A DNA stretch of 64,000 nucleotides from Chamaecyparis obtusa (Eukaryota > Streptophyta > Pinopsida > Cupressales > Cupressaceae): the NCBI GenBank assembly GCA_027943335.1, contig BSBK01006027.1:124001-188000 (forward strand), given 5' to 3'. Position 1 is the first letter of the stretch; the number at the start of each line of letters is the position of its first letter. Below the pieces are notes generated by a model, which worked only from the letters and a program-made list of their open reading frames with translations, had not been told where the DNA came from and did not search any database. A program made the translations under genes and the position numbers. Below, one piece after another: positions 1-12,645 of the stretch.

Positions 1-2440
1 GACTAAAAAAATTGCTATAGTTCAATTAATCTCAAAAATTGCTTCCTTCGAATGAAGAAAATAGGTTCATTAAATAGAAAAGCCCGAGAAGAGAATGAAG
101 GGATTCTTGATTTGAAAATCCTGACCCTTCATTGCCATTTGAGACAAAAATACAAGAATTACTTAATAAAAAGAATGGAAAATGCCACACAAGTGGCCTT
201 TCAAATATCTTGAATTATTAATTCAAAAAGGTGTGTCCATTCAAATATCAAGCAATTATTAATTCCTTTTTATGGGTAATTAGCCAAATGGGGTGGGTTT
301 AATTTAATTCTAAGCACTTAAGACTTTAGGATTAAATTAAATTATCATAGGGGTAATTTAGCTAATTAAAGTCAAGGACTTTAGGAATTAATTTTAATAT
401 TTGATTAATGCAATTTATGGTCTTTGCAATTGACATCAAGTCAAATTAAGTCAAGTAGGAGAGAGAAAATTGCCTAGGGAACTAGGACTTTGAAGATGTA
501 AAATTGACGAAAATGCACCAAAATTAATTGAAATTAATAGGTGCCAATTTTAGGGTATTACACTACCCAAAAAGGGAGTAGAGCATAATCCTCTAGCCTC
601 TTCACTTCACCCAAACATAGCAAGCAAGTTCATTGACATGCTAAGATTGAAACCACCTCACCAAGGTCCATGATGTCAACAACAATGTCTATCGAGCTCT
701 CTAAATAAGACCAAGAGAGAACGTACCGATCAATGTTGAAGACTAAACCAAGTAAGACCGTGAGATAGTAACAATATCCTTCCCTACCTACAAGGGCTTA
801 TATCATCAAGAAGAGCTTCAAAAGAAACCCACTCTCTCAAGAATGCCACAAATAGTGTTCATAGGGCCTAATTACTATGTGAAACACATATGCAAGAAAG
901 TGAATCTATGTTCTTTTTAGAGCCCAAAATTGAAGTGTGATCTATGAAAGCAATAAACACTCAAGCTAGACACATGAGAGATTCATTTTACTTCCAAAAT
1001 CCAAATGTTATAAAGATTGTAGTAACTCACCTTAGGTATAAAGATTTGCAATCCAATGCTCTGTTGCCTCAACAATCAGAATCAAGGAAACAAACCATAG
1101 GAAGCATTAATGTTAGAAAACAACAAGTAAAACTAGAAAATCTAGAAATTTAATTCTCTAATGTCAGAAAGTTCATGCAAGACAGTACACAGGGCCACGC
1201 AAGAAAGTACCAAACCGTGTGAGAAAGTACATAGGCTCGCACGAGAAAGTACATAGGGTCGCGCAAGTAAACACCTTTGTCATGCATAGAAATGCTATAC
1301 CAGCAAAACTTCACATGATACAGCGAGAAACTTCGCGTGAGACTCTATAACAGTGATGCACGGAAGTACAAACAGTGCACCAAAATCGTAGAAAAATAAA
1401 ATAAAATAAAATGAGGCAAGAAATGCAATATTCTACCCCATGGTGGGTGCCAAAAATGTGCACTAAAATGTTGTCACACTTCTATGAGTCATTGAATCCA
1501 AGATTGCTCAAGAATGAGGTCTCAAATGGTGACTCATAGCTCTTTATTCATGGAGTGCAAGGGTTTGTAATGGAGGCCCTCATCTTAGACCTACTTTGTG
1601 CCCATGCAAGTACACCATAAAATGAGAGATTCAAAGAGGAAAAGCAAGAATGCTAGTCTCCATGATCATCAAGTATGCATGCAAATGAAAATGAAAGCTA
1701 TTCTAAATGATAACAATGCATGAAAGCAAACTAATCTATGAAAGGAAATGCTTATGCAAGATTATTCTATGAAAGGAAATATGAATCTAATCTAATATGC
1801 AAGTGCAATATTAATCTAAATGGATTGTCATGGAGCATGAGAGAAGAAGACAAGAAAAGAGAAGTTTCAATATTGAAGCTCAAGTGCTCAAGAATCTTCT
1901 CCAAAGTTGCTCTCCAAACCTGTAGCATAACAATACAAAAATCTTCTATGTCTGAATGAGAAGGAGAGGGCTCCTTATAAAGGAAAGTGGACGGTCAAGA
2001 TTACGAGGTAAAAAGAAATGAGCAAAGGTGGAGATTAAATCTTGGTTGATCCGTGTGCTCAAGATTCTTTAAGAGGCAAAAAGATGAAAAAGGCCCACCA
2101 CTTAAAAGTATGTGCATTCAAAGTGGAGAGAAAAAGGGATTTTTATTTATTTTTTATTTATTTTATCTCCTTTTTCAACACAAAGAGATATTTAAGTGGG
2201 GATTTTATTAAAAAAGGAATTTTATTTTAATAAGATGATTTATTTAATTAAAAGGGAAGTTTTCTTTTAATTAAATGAGGCTTAGGATAAAATGATCAAA
2301 CCTTAGGAAATATTAAAATAATTAAATTAATTGCGATTTGATCAAGGAAATTGATTTGAATGAAAATATTGCAAGACATTGATTCAAGAAATTGATGAAT
2401 GGGGGCCCAAAGTCTAGGCGACCATTTTAGGGTGCATACA
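1..2440. other. AT-rich unassigned repeat DNA
   Basis: No convincing gene is seen on either strand. Visible structure: a minus-strand LTR-start-like motif TGTAATACCCTAAAATTGGC reading down from 563; imperfect short tandem units containing GAAAGTACATAGG around 1180-1275; a CCTTATAAAGG TATA-like palindrome near 1972; and a 13-bp inverted repeat at 2242-2276. A second LTR-start-like motif, TGTATGCACCCTAAAATGG, reads down from 2440 and abuts truncated F1 protease sequence. The stretch between 2440 and 563 may therefore be LTR or leader sequence of another gypsy element. I could not pair it with a second LTR inside the window. Confidence 0.4.
2242..2276. repeat. 13-bp perfect inverted repeat
   Basis: ATTTAATTAAAAG at 2242-2254 is matched by CTTTTAATTAAAT at 2264-2276 with a 9-base loop. 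It is AT-rich and lies just outside the F1 remnant. The function is unknown, and chance is possible in sequence this AT-rich. Confidence 0.5.
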
Positions 2441-5400
2441 CATTCCAAGTTATCATAGGCCTTGATGGTGATGACCTCATGTGATATATTAGCCTCTATG
2501 TATCCCACTTTCTGGATGGATTTCACGTGCACAATTTAAGGGTCGAACCATTATCTATCATGACCCTTTTGACAACAAAGTCATTTACCATAACAGCGAT
2601 GCGAAGAGGGAGATTGTATTCAGGTTCAACGAATGGCATGTCGGATGGTTTGAAGGAGAGGGCACAAGATGTGAATAGATGTCCCATGAGGTTCTCAAAA
2701 TGGATGATGTTAATGTTCATGGGGACACATGCCTCTTGGAGAGCTTCATTAAGGATTTCATGTTGAATGGGTGAGGTGCGCAGAAGGTTGAGGATGGAGA
2801 TTTGGACAGGGGTAATCCCACGATGTTCTAGGAGGTTATATTCCATGTTGGATGTGAAGTTTGTACCAATAACAATAACAAAGATTCTACCTCTATGGGT
2901 GGCAATTGCACACTAACTTTCTACACCTTTAACATGTATGACATTGATTGTGGATTCAACTTGGGATATGCATCTGACAAATTTATCATAATAGATATAA
3001 GTAGTTGTGTAGTCTTTTCCATCGGCATGGTCACCTTTCTTTCCTTTGCCTTGGTTCTGGGGTGGGGGGTTGGCATTGGATGTTTTCTTGCTAGTGGTTT
3101 GTTGAGGAAATAGATTTTGATATATCTGGAGATTAGCGTTGGGCAACACTTGGGTAGGTGTATCGACTCGGATCTCCTTTTTTTTAATGAGATCTTGGAC
3201 ATAGTGCTTGAGTTTCATGCATTTCATAGTGGTGTGTCCCTTAACATGGTGATAATTACAATACTCATTGTCCTTGTACCATGCTAGCTTGGGGTTGATT
3301 CATTGAATGGTTGGGTCTAGGGATAGATGATCAAGTTGGCAATGGTCATTTTCTGGAAGATCACGTCCAAAGTTTCACTGAGAGGGGTGAATGTGTGCTT
3401 ATGATTATTTTATACATGTGGATTATTCTATCCTTGGGTGACTGATATAGCATAGGCTTTATTTTCTTGGTTTTGACAATGTTGCATGGGTTGTTGGTAG
3501 GTTGGCCCAGGTGTTTGGTAGGTTGGCTCCATCTGTAATGACATTCTAGTTCTTATTCCAGTAACGAGACTAGTCATTATTGTGCTTATCTTGTGAGCTT
3601 TCTTAATAATGCATGATGGTACCATAATCCAAGAGGCCTTTTTCAATATCCATTCCTTTTTCCTTAATGTCCTAGTAGGTTTGTATGCAATTCATACACA
3701 TGATGTGGGACAACTTCGGGTGTAGATTACTAATGAAGATTTTTGTGAGATTCTTTTCTGGCAATTCATATGGCAGCCTTGTACTGAGGTTATGCCATCT
3801 TTGTAGATAGTCATCTAGGCTCTCACCTCCCTTTTGTTTTGAATTTCATAAGTCCAAAAGAGACAACTCATTTTTTATGTTGTGTGCATATTGCACTATG
3901 AATTTTTCAAAAAGTTATGCAAAGGTTGTTATTGGTCCATAGGGTATTTTATACAACCAATCAATAGCAGTTCCTCCCAAGTTCTTGAAAAAGAGGCGCA
4001 CGAGGAAATTATCAACGTACATAACCTCTTGGAAAGCCATGTAGAATTACTTAACATCACTAATTGGATCTCCCTTTCCCATGTACTTGTCAAATTTAGG
4101 TGTCTTGAAATGCTTGGGGAAGGGAACTATTGTGATAGATCTGTCAAAAGGATAGGGACACATTTCCTCAAACTTTAAGGTTTTACTTGTAGTCCCGACA
4201 TGAAGTTATTTGAGGGCATTCTTCATTTCATTCCCATTCTAAATTGGCTAGCATTGGAGTGGGTACTCCCATTGGGAAGAGGTCTAATGGTGCAGGAGAA
4301 TATAGATGGTTCTATGAGGGATATTGTGGGATTTGGTAAGGGGATTTCCCAGCTATGTAGGCAGACTAGAATGGATTCTTAGGTGGTTGTTGGGAAATGT
4401 ATTGTTGTTGATGGGTGGATACGCATTGTTGTGAGGGGTATGCTGTCATTTTTTGTTTCTTGGTGATGAAGGGATATTTTTGTTGCATAGGGAAGTACTT
4501 CTATTATGGAGGAGGTTGCTGATGTTCTTGGCCTTGTGTTTGGCTAATGTAGGTAGGGTGCATCTTTGCATTGTTGAGCAATGGAATGGGTCCCTGGATG
4601 CTAGTGATAGGAGGTGGTTGTGCAAGATATCTGGTGAAATGAGAGGATATTTTATGTTGTGGTGGTGGTATGGTTTGAGATATGGTGGTTGGCATGACTA
4701 GATAGCTGGTGAATGTAGGGATAGGTGTGGTTTGATGAGGAAGTGATGCTTGTGCTGCGAACTAGACAATAGATCATATGATCATAAAATTATAGATGTG
4801 GCACTATGTTTGTATCCCTAAGGTGTTCATTTGTGCTTGAGTAAGGCCCCAAGAAGAACCTACCCTTGTAGAAGTTTGGGATGTGGAGATAGTTGGAAAT
4901 GTCACTGTGTTGGTGGGGATTTGTGATATGAACGACTAGTTGGGGGTCTTGTAGATGGCATCCCTGTCATGTAAAATGGTTTTTTGGGTTTGAGCATTGG
5001 TAGAAAAAGGTGGGAGGGATACTTGGGTAGAGGAAAGATGGGTGACATGTGGAATGGGTGCTTGGGTGAAGATTTGTTGAGTGGTGGAGGGAGGTGCTTG
5101 CGTTGCCCCTAGAAGAGTGGTGTTGATGTGGAGGCTTGGCTCATGAAAGTTGGAGGTATTATTTGTATGGAGCTCTACATGGGAGATGGAGGTGGCATTT
5201 ATGTGGATCTTTGCACTTGTGTGGCAGCTTGAGATGTGACAGGTGGGGGTGGTGGCCCCATGATGGAAAAATGAGCATATTGTGCCATCACTTACGTTGT
5301 GGGGAAGGTGGCACTAGATTTTAAGAGATGGGCGATAGGTAAGGCCACTTAGATCACTTGGAAACTATGATCAATAATTTATTGTACAATGGCGTGGAAG

Positions 5401-5684
5401 GCATTAGCGGGGTTTATGGGGTTGAAGGGTCAGAGTTATTGTAGAATGGGAGTACCCTCCTACACATAGTTAGCCAAGATGGAAAGATGATTTTGAGCTA
5501 TGATTGCACTGACCATTTATGTGTGTCCAAGACAACTCATGAATGCTTACATGGAACCCATGGTGGGTATTTTAGTTGGATCTTCCCATACATTATTTAC
5601 TTGAGGTGGTTGCAGATCATATGTTACCATTACATTGTTGGGATCATTGGGGTCAGAAAAAATATTTGCAAGATTAGGATCCAT
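2441..5684 (-). pseudogene. F1 gag-protease polyprotein, decayed
   Basis: The probable start is ATG at 5684 (MDPNLANIFSDPNDPNN), also found in F2 at 57792. The first roughly 500 codons are rich in Pro, Gln, Thr and Ser and look disordered. A gag core follows around 4180-3650. A knuckle-like CNYHH...GHTTMKCMKLKHYVQDLI segment lies near 3260-3180, of the kind found in plant gypsy gag. The protease begins near 2570 with VMIDNGST, which keeps the catalytic Asp. In-frame stops and frame changes are scattered throughout, so no intact protein can be made. No reverse transcriptase or integrase sequence follows. The family call is firm; exact domain edges are not. Confidence 0.7.
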
Positions 5685-6404
5685 ATCCTTTCTCTTATTT
5701 GATCATGTCTCGATAGGCATGAAAAATGAAATTCCTAGGATGGGGAAATGAATATGCAGATGATGGATGAATGCAAGGTGTTTCTAAGAAAACCTAAAGA
5801 TGGGGATAGGATAGTCCTCAGGAGACCTAAGGATAAATGCAAGACTCAGGATGAACCTGGATAGGTCAAAGGATGTTTTGATGGTCATTTGGCTGGGATG
5901 ATGGGGATGTCCTAGAGGATAAGGATTACCTAGTGCCAAATAGGAATGAGTTTCCTTTTCCTGGTGTAGGTTAAAGATTAAGTGGGATCGTCAACCTTAG
6001 ATAGACTTTTGATCTTTGGAAGACAAGATCCTTGTTAATGCAAGCCAATATTTGGATCAAGATGATGAGGCTTATAAGAAAAAGTACTTAGATACCCTAG
6101 ACAATGCTTAGCCAATGGGTGGAGTTATAGGATGGTTTTTATTTAGGATAAGGATTTGAGCAACTCAAAAGGATATGGCACTAGGCAAAGGCTTGGATGG
6201 TTTGATTTATTTTTTGGGGGTTTGGGTTTTGATCAAAGATGACTGGTTTGTTTTCTAAACAAGGTTATCTAAAGAGGATGACACAAATGAGCCTAGGGGA
6301 TGATCTAAAATGTAGGGATGCTGAGATAATTTCTAGAGATTTAAAAGGATATGATGTGTGATAAGCCAACTAATCCTCTCTTTCAAGGGTTAGGAAGTGA
6401 TAAT
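2441..6404 (-). mobile_element. F1: partial Ty3/gypsy-like gag-protease element
   Basis: Minus-strand retroelement remnant that matches 46000-58508 (F2) almost base for base when the two inserts in F2 are removed. Order in element direction: leader (6404-5685), gag with a proline- and glutamine-rich N-terminal part, gag core, zinc knuckle, linker, and the start of an aspartic protease. It breaks off at 2441 inside the protease, where unrelated sequence beginning TGTATGCACC abuts. F2 continues without break at that point, so F1 is truncated or interrupted there. F1 and F2 stop matching at almost the same base on the right (6404 and 58508), which may be a real element edge or shared truncation. 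No LTR is recognised for F1. Confidence 0.75.
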
Positions 6405-6424
6405 AGCTATGTAAGTGAAGTGTT

Positions 6425-6602
<178 letters not shown>

Positions 6603-6779
6603 ATTGTTACATTATGTGCATGAATCTTTACAATTATCTTTTTGAATTAGCTACTAATATTGAAAATGAAATTAAAAATAATAGCTATATAATTTTACCT
6701 AATTAACATTCTAAATGATCTCCTATACTAATAACAAATAAATTAAACTATATTAGATATCATATTTTATTTGTCAATA

Positions 6780-8880
6780 CAAGAAGGTTTTTGTTGCTCA
6801 GGACTCTTCTCTTGAGCAAGAGTGTGCTCTTTAGGATTTCCCTAAGTTGTCTTCTGCAGGGTCTCTAAACCTCAAAAGTCCTTATGTGGATGATTTCTTT
6901 TTCTTGAGGACCTTAAGGAGACAGTCAACTCTATGGTTGATGATAAAGCATGAGGATGTGATGGATTCCCTTATGAGTTCTACAAAACCTTGGGGTCTTG
7001 TGTAGACTATCTTCTTCATAATATCTATCTCGAGGCCTTTTCTCACAATTGTTTAGGTAAGTTGATAAATAAATGATATATTAAATTCATGCCTAAATCA
7101 AGATACCCTAGTGATATTTGTAACTAACAGCCATTCACACCACTTAATATTTCTCACAAAATCATTATGAAGGACATGGACCTAAAGATTCATCACATGC
7201 TTCCTCAAATTATTTGTCCCAAGTTAAATAGTTTTATCAGGATTAAATTCATCTTGGACAATATTATTCTTGTATGGAAAGGCATGGAATAGGTATATCA
7301 TTCTAAATAGAAAGTTATTTTTTAAGATTGATTTTTCCAAAGCTTGAGACCTTTCATTCTTGTTATGATTGATGTCTTGGGATTCAGCCCCATATTTATT
7401 CAAATGATCAATATGTTGTTTCTTGATGTCTCTACTTGTATTTCCATTAATGGCCACTAGTCTCAAGCTTTTGGCCTACATTATTCAATCCAATAATGAT
7501 ACCTTCATGCTCCTTTGTATGCTCTCAATGCTGAAGGGTTTGGTTATTTGTTGGTGAAATATATCTCCTCTAGAAGGGTTAGAGGTATTTCCTAGTCTAA
7601 GTCTTCAAATCGACCAGTCAAAGGATACTTAGTAGATGTTTCATTTCTCACACTTAGTGAGGAGAAACAAAATATCAAAGAATCACTCCAATTAGATTAT
7701 TGAATTGCTTTTATTGGTAGGAAATTGCAGATTTGTTCAAAACTTCTTGTAACTACCCATGTTTACTACTCTTATTTTTACAGCTTGAGATATAATTCTC
7801 TATGATTCTCTCTGAGCTTATTTCTACTGAGTGTCAATGCTTGGATTTCTATGTTAAATGGATTTCCCAGGCCATTTCTAGCAATGAGGCTTGGGAGATT
7901 CTTTTCTAGAGCTATCTTTCCTCTAGGGTTTTGATCAATTGATCTTCTTAGAAGGTGATCAATTTTCAAACCCTTCTTCTTATGAATAAGGTTGTGCATA
8001 TCAAGGGTGCCTTTTCCAAAATCAGCTAGTGTGCTTGGGAAGTCATTAATTTGTGGCTTTTTGGGGTTGGATTTTCTTTCAAGAGGTGGCTCTCCTTCAA
8101 CCAACACAACCTCTAGTTGTCTCCACTAATTCAATACTTGATGGCTTCCTCTATCAAGGTTTCCTTGGGATAAATCTTTGTAGTTTCATAAGAAATGCAT
8201 TTCCACCCCTCAAGATTAATTTTCCAAAGCTACCATGGGTCTTCACTCCTAGAAGGATTCCTATATTCAATATCAGATTTATTGAATTGAGTGACAGATA
8301 TATAACATCATCAAGTTCTCTCTTTTGACATATATGATTTATAAGATTGATGTCCATTATTTCAAGACTTGGTGGAAGGATTGGCGATCGACTCCCAATC
8401 CTATTTTTTTCAATTATAGGTTGTATATGGGGTATTAGTGGCTTTCACATCACCTTCCCATGATGCCTACTTTAAACTTATGATAGAACTTGTAATCACT
8501 AATATTGGTCTAGAAAGTCACATTTCACAATATATGGTTAGTTTTACTTGAGCACAAGCTCACCCACTTTTGCTAGTGTTTTAGTTTTTGAGGCTTGCCT
8601 ATGAGGGCTCATCTCTACCACATGACCATCCATGACCCTTTTTCCCCATTTTTTGGTAAACCAAATTCATTCAGGCATCTCTTCTAATTTTATCATTGTG
8701 CCTTGCACCTTTGGAGTTGGATTCGTAATTTTTTGCACCTTCTACCTAGAACCTTTTTCTAGCATATGGCTCTTTTGGGGCATTGGCCTTGCATACCTTT
8801 CAAGTATACTCAAATTTAGCATGATTTTAAGGTGGAGATTCTATTTCACCTATAAAAATATGTAATTTTTTTAGTTTTTA
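6780..8880 (+). pseudogene. L1-type LINE reverse transcriptase relic
   Basis: Plus-strand conceptual translation across several frames gives the hallmarks of a plant L1-clade ORF2. These are EDLKETVNSMVDDKA followed by a degraded GPDGF box (GCDGFPYEFYKTLG, about 6909-6995), IKFMPKSRYPSDI and PLNISHKI (about 7080-7165), an FIxxxFILDNI-like stretch (about 7230-7270), and QMINMLFLDVS...SINGH (about 7405-7455). The catalytic YADD/FADD box position reads LVDV near 7650, so the active site is lost. Around 8580-8640 a GLPMRAHLYHMTIHD stretch resembles the start of the RVT-associated zinc-binding region. Many stops and frameshifts are present. The 5' end, 3' end and any poly(A) tail are not resolved, so the coordinates are approximate. 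Confidence 0.72.
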
Positions 8881-10194
8881 TCACTTCTCTCTTGATATAA
8901 ATGCAGGTTACTGTAGGCATGATCAGACGTAGTGGTTCTGGCATGCCATTTTGTGAAAGTGTTGTTTTTCTAACGAAATTTTGTCCTATCCGAGTCATCC
9001 ATAGCTTGTTGCATCTTGACTCATAACATGATTCCAAGATGGCTAGTGATATATATTATAAGTTGTAATTCTTGTAGGGGACCTCCTTCCCACATTCTAA
9101 TACTTTTGGAAGAAAGGGGAAATACAATTCTGGTCTGGGACCTGTTATTTTACTTTCTGAATATTTTGATTTCTCTTAAGTGTATTGAAACTGAAGATAT
9201 TAATGAAAATTTTACTTTGAATCTCATGTTGGCACTTAATTGTCTTTGTTTACTACTTTGATTCTTTATGAATTAGGATTTTAAGGTAGTTTAGATTCAT
9301 CAATTTACAAGGTAGATTGAGAGATCGTTGCAGGTTGTTTTTAAGGAAAACATAAGTCCTGTGGGTTATTTCTAAGGGTTTAGAGAGGGTTCACAAATTT
9401 GATGATTACATGTTGATTTGTTAAAAGTTTTGTGTAAGAAATGGAAGTTTTAAGACGGTTTTAAATTCATTTCCAGTAAATGTGTTCATGTGGATGTACA
9501 TTTATTAGACTCTTTGCCCTAGGATTGAAAGCACTGGTCATATTCTATAGTTGTTTGAAATATCAAAATAGCTAAAATCCTTTATGTACAAGTGTTATTA
9601 AATAAATTTGTAAATATGTGTCAAGAGGACACTAATCCATTGTGTAATTTACTAAGGTGGAAAATCAGAAAGGTATACCTGCCTAAGTTTGTGGATCTCG
9701 AAGTGTAGGAGGATTTTTCATCCTCGTTAAGTTAGATTATTTTTTGGCATATTTGGAAGTGGGCATAGAGTCTCATAGGCATGTTTTATCAATATATTTG
9801 ATCTTTAGGAAATAGCTCCAATAGGAGACACATGTCAAGATATAATTAGACAATCAAAACTCCAATCACAAAGGAATTTGCACAAAAGGAAAAATACAAT
9901 AATCGTGAACAAGGGAATAATCTTCCTTGGTCCTTGAGTGCAATTCCTTTCCTTGATTTGATTGTGGGAGCCTTGATCACCCATGTTAGAGGTGATGCAT
10001 GTACCTCTCAAAATTATGCAAAGCTAGAAAAATCATTATATTGAAATTGTACTTTATTCCTCAACATACATCCACACCCATTCATCATACTCTTCCTCAA
10101 AAGGCCAGTCAAAATCCTTTACTTCATAACATTTTCTTCTATATGGGGTATACTTGTCAACACATTGACTTACCTATTTTTTAAAATCATCAAA
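8881..10194. other. unassigned AT-rich sequence
   Basis: No supported gene or paired repeat. It may contain the untranslated tail of the LINE relic (left part) and sequence downstream of the decayed ORF X (right part, minus strand). No polypurine tract, LTR terminus or tRNA primer site was recognised. Confidence 0.4.
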
Positions 10195-10360
10195 TTATAA
10201 CCCTATGGTGATGAATTTATCCATATTGTCCTTGAGTGTTCTAGTATCCAAGTCATCACATATCTCTTCCACCAAAGCCTCTAAATTTGATTTTGCTTCA
10301 TCTTTCCAGGCATGTAGTGTCTTAACCTTTCCATTCTCATCAATGATGGAGGGTAGGAGG
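10195..10360 (-). pseudogene. X, C-terminal fragment (split by N-I)
   Basis: Removing N-I and one GGAGG target copy joins this segment to 40891 onward. The joined minus-strand frame runs from before the junction (MRNFNDMKETLLPS) through DENGKVKTLHAWKDEAKSN and LEALVEEICDDLDTR to KFITIG, then a TAA at 10195-10197. About 60 codons are open across and after the junction. This shows that the flanks were one coding sequence before N-I inserted and fixes the C-terminus of X. Function unknown. Confidence 0.7.
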
Positions 10361-11311
10361 TATTGGAAATTTGAATTTACTAGTATATATGACTAATATT
10401 TATGTTGTCATTATGGAAAAAAAGTCATATGAAGTTTTTTACTTAGTACACTAACTTAGAAGATCAGAATTTGGCTAAGTATGGAAGACAGAGTAGTCAG
10501 TAAAGCACCTAATGATCAGAGCATCAGCGCTTGTGTGAATGATTGAGTTTTGGTATGCACCCTTAGATTTAAGATTTTGGGTATGTTACTATGCTAATTC
10601 TAAGAACGGATGGTCAGATATGATAGCATGAAGAAGTTACAGCAAGTCTAAGTGACACAGTCAGTAAGTAGCAGAATAGAACAGAGCATGGAGCCAACAG
10701 ATAGTATCTTGATTAGCATATAACATTATGTTTTATAAAGGCTATGCACCTATTGTAATTATGTTATAAACATATTAATATCATTGAATGTAAACATACT
10801 TAAGCCAATTAACTTGGAAGCATTGTATGTGTTAAGTTATAAGCCGACCTAGTAGTTAGTTTTGGTTGCGTCTATTCAACATGTATATATGTGACATGCG
10901 CTTTTGTATTTGAAGATATGATGGTAGACAGAGAAGAGTAGAAGTATGAAAAGTATGCATTAGAAAAGTAAGAATGATATAGAGCTTTACAAGAGGTTAA
11001 AGCATCAGCACACAAATGGAACTAATCAGACAGCAATGTCAAAGTAGTAGTTCACCTTGTAGATATAGTGTGTATCTAATAACCAAGAGGTTGTAGTCTT
11101 CTTCATTGAGCAGTGAACTCTGGCAGTGAGCGATCCACCCCTAACAGGGTTTCATAGTTATAGACTCTTAACCAAGTCATTGTACTTGTCATTGTAATGA
11201 CTTCTCCTATTAGGGAAAAGGAACATTAATAGGTTCATAATACAAAGTACAATTATAGTGGGTACTAATTCCCACTAGGGTTTTCCTCTAGCCAGGGTTT
11301 CCTTGTAAACA
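10361..11311 (+). repeat. N-I 5' LTR, first part
   Basis: First 951 bp of the 5' LTR. It matches the 3' LTR at 39791 onward until the N-II insertion point, after GTAAACA. It contains a TATA-like region near 10880 and the hairpin GTGGG/CCCAC near 11258-11275. The remaining 151 bp resume at 18533. Confidence 0.93.
10881..10890 (+). promoter_or_regulatory. candidate TATA box of N-I LTR
   Basis: GTATATATGT lies about 525 bases into the LTR. N-II and N-III have TATAAAT at the aligned place (for example, minus strand of 11906-11915 and 18006-18015). If used, transcripts would start about 30 bases downstream, leaving the conserved LTR hairpin inside the RNA leader. This is inferred from motif and position only. 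Confidence 0.4.
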
Positions 11312-12427
11312 TTTTAGGAATGGAAACACTGAGAGGGGGGGTGAATCGATGTTCACTATATTTTATCTTTTCACTTAATCTTTAAACTGAACTTAAATGC
11401 TTAAGTACTGAAATGAACATTCACATAAACATGAAACATGAAATCAACACATAACACCAATATGGTTACAGGGAAACCCAAATAGTTAAAAACCTCGGTG
11501 GGAATTGACACCCACTAATATTTTGTACTAGTGTTTTATGATCCTTGTTAGAAGATCCTTAACCCTGTTAGGAGTTGCTTTATGATGTATTAAGTACAGT
11601 AGACCTTGTCAAGGGTCGGACCCTGTTAGGAATCTTTTACAATAAACCCTGTTAGGAGAGTGGATGCACTATCCTAGACCTCAATGCTCAAGTGGTGAAG
11701 GCTACAACCTTCTAATCTCAGATACACACTATATCTGCTGGATGAACTATCACTGTGACACTGCTTGTCAGATTAGTTCCTTTGATGTGCTGGTGCTTTG
11801 ACCTCTTGAAAAGATCTAATACATCTTATAGACTCTTTGCATACTTCTTCTCTTCTTATCACAACTCTATATCAACTTTCATGCCTATTACAATGGGCGC
11901 ATCTCATATTTATATGCGCTTACAAAACAAACAACTAGGTCAGCCCTTTAACCAACTACATACAATGCTTCCAATTGAATTGGCTCAAGAGTGTTTACAA
12001 AAAAACATATTTACATGTCAAAAACCTAATTACAATAGGTTCATAGCCTTTACAACATTAGAATATAACTGCAAATCAAAATGCTAATAGTCGGCTGCTT
12101 ACTCTGTTCTTCTCTAGCACACACTGGCTATGTAACTTCAACTGTCTGTAACTTTGGCTTACTTCCGTATCTGATGATGCACTCATAGACTAAGCATGAA
12201 TATACTCTAACCAACTTATCTTCTAGGGAGCATACCATAACTCGGTCATACACATGTGCACTGATGCTCTGAGCTTCAGGAACTCTATACATTGTCCAGT
12301 CTTCAACACTTAGCCGACTTCTGATCTTCCCATCAAGTGCATTGACTCCAAACTACTATATGACTTTGTTGCCATAATGAAAAAACTATACTAAGTCATA
12401 TACATTAGTATGGCCAAATTTCCAACA
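11312..12427 (-). repeat. N-II 3' LTR
   Basis: 1116 bp, ending in CCAACA on the plus strand (TGTTGG at the element-direction start). It contains a G7 tract near 11335, the hairpin GTGGG (11498-11502) with CCCAC (11511-11515), and minus-strand TATAAAT at 11906-11915. It pairs with 17412-18527. Confidence 0.95.
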
Positions 12428-12440
12428 ATCTCCCCCTTTG
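12428..12440 (-). other. N-II polypurine tract
   Basis: The plus strand reads ATCTCCCCCTTTG, so the element strand is CAAAGGGGGAGAT immediately before the TGTTGG of the 3' LTR. The same tract is in N-I, N-III and, with one G fewer, copia C. The following 12441-12645 is the 3' untranslated part of the element. Confidence 0.9.
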
Positions 12441-12645
12441 TCATTGATGGCAACAAAGGAATATGGCCAAGTTGCTAACTATTCCTTAATACAAAAACTT
12501 TTGTCTTCTAACTCCCTTATACATAATTTTCTATCTTATATCTCCTTATACATATATGTACCATATTCTATACATACTCCCCCTTTGACATTAATGACAA
12601 AGGTGCTTTAAATACTTACTGTGATAAAACATCTGAATATGCTAT

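Noticed and set aside
1180..1275. Possible CRISPR-like or regulatory short repeats
   Set aside because: The GAAAGTAC units are imperfect, adjacent and have no regular spacers; a plant genome context also excludes CRISPR.
4453..5324. Trp/Gly/Cys-rich plus-strand frames over F1 and again at 56585-57234
   Set aside because: Antisense of the Pro/Gln-rich gag N-terminus on the minus strand.
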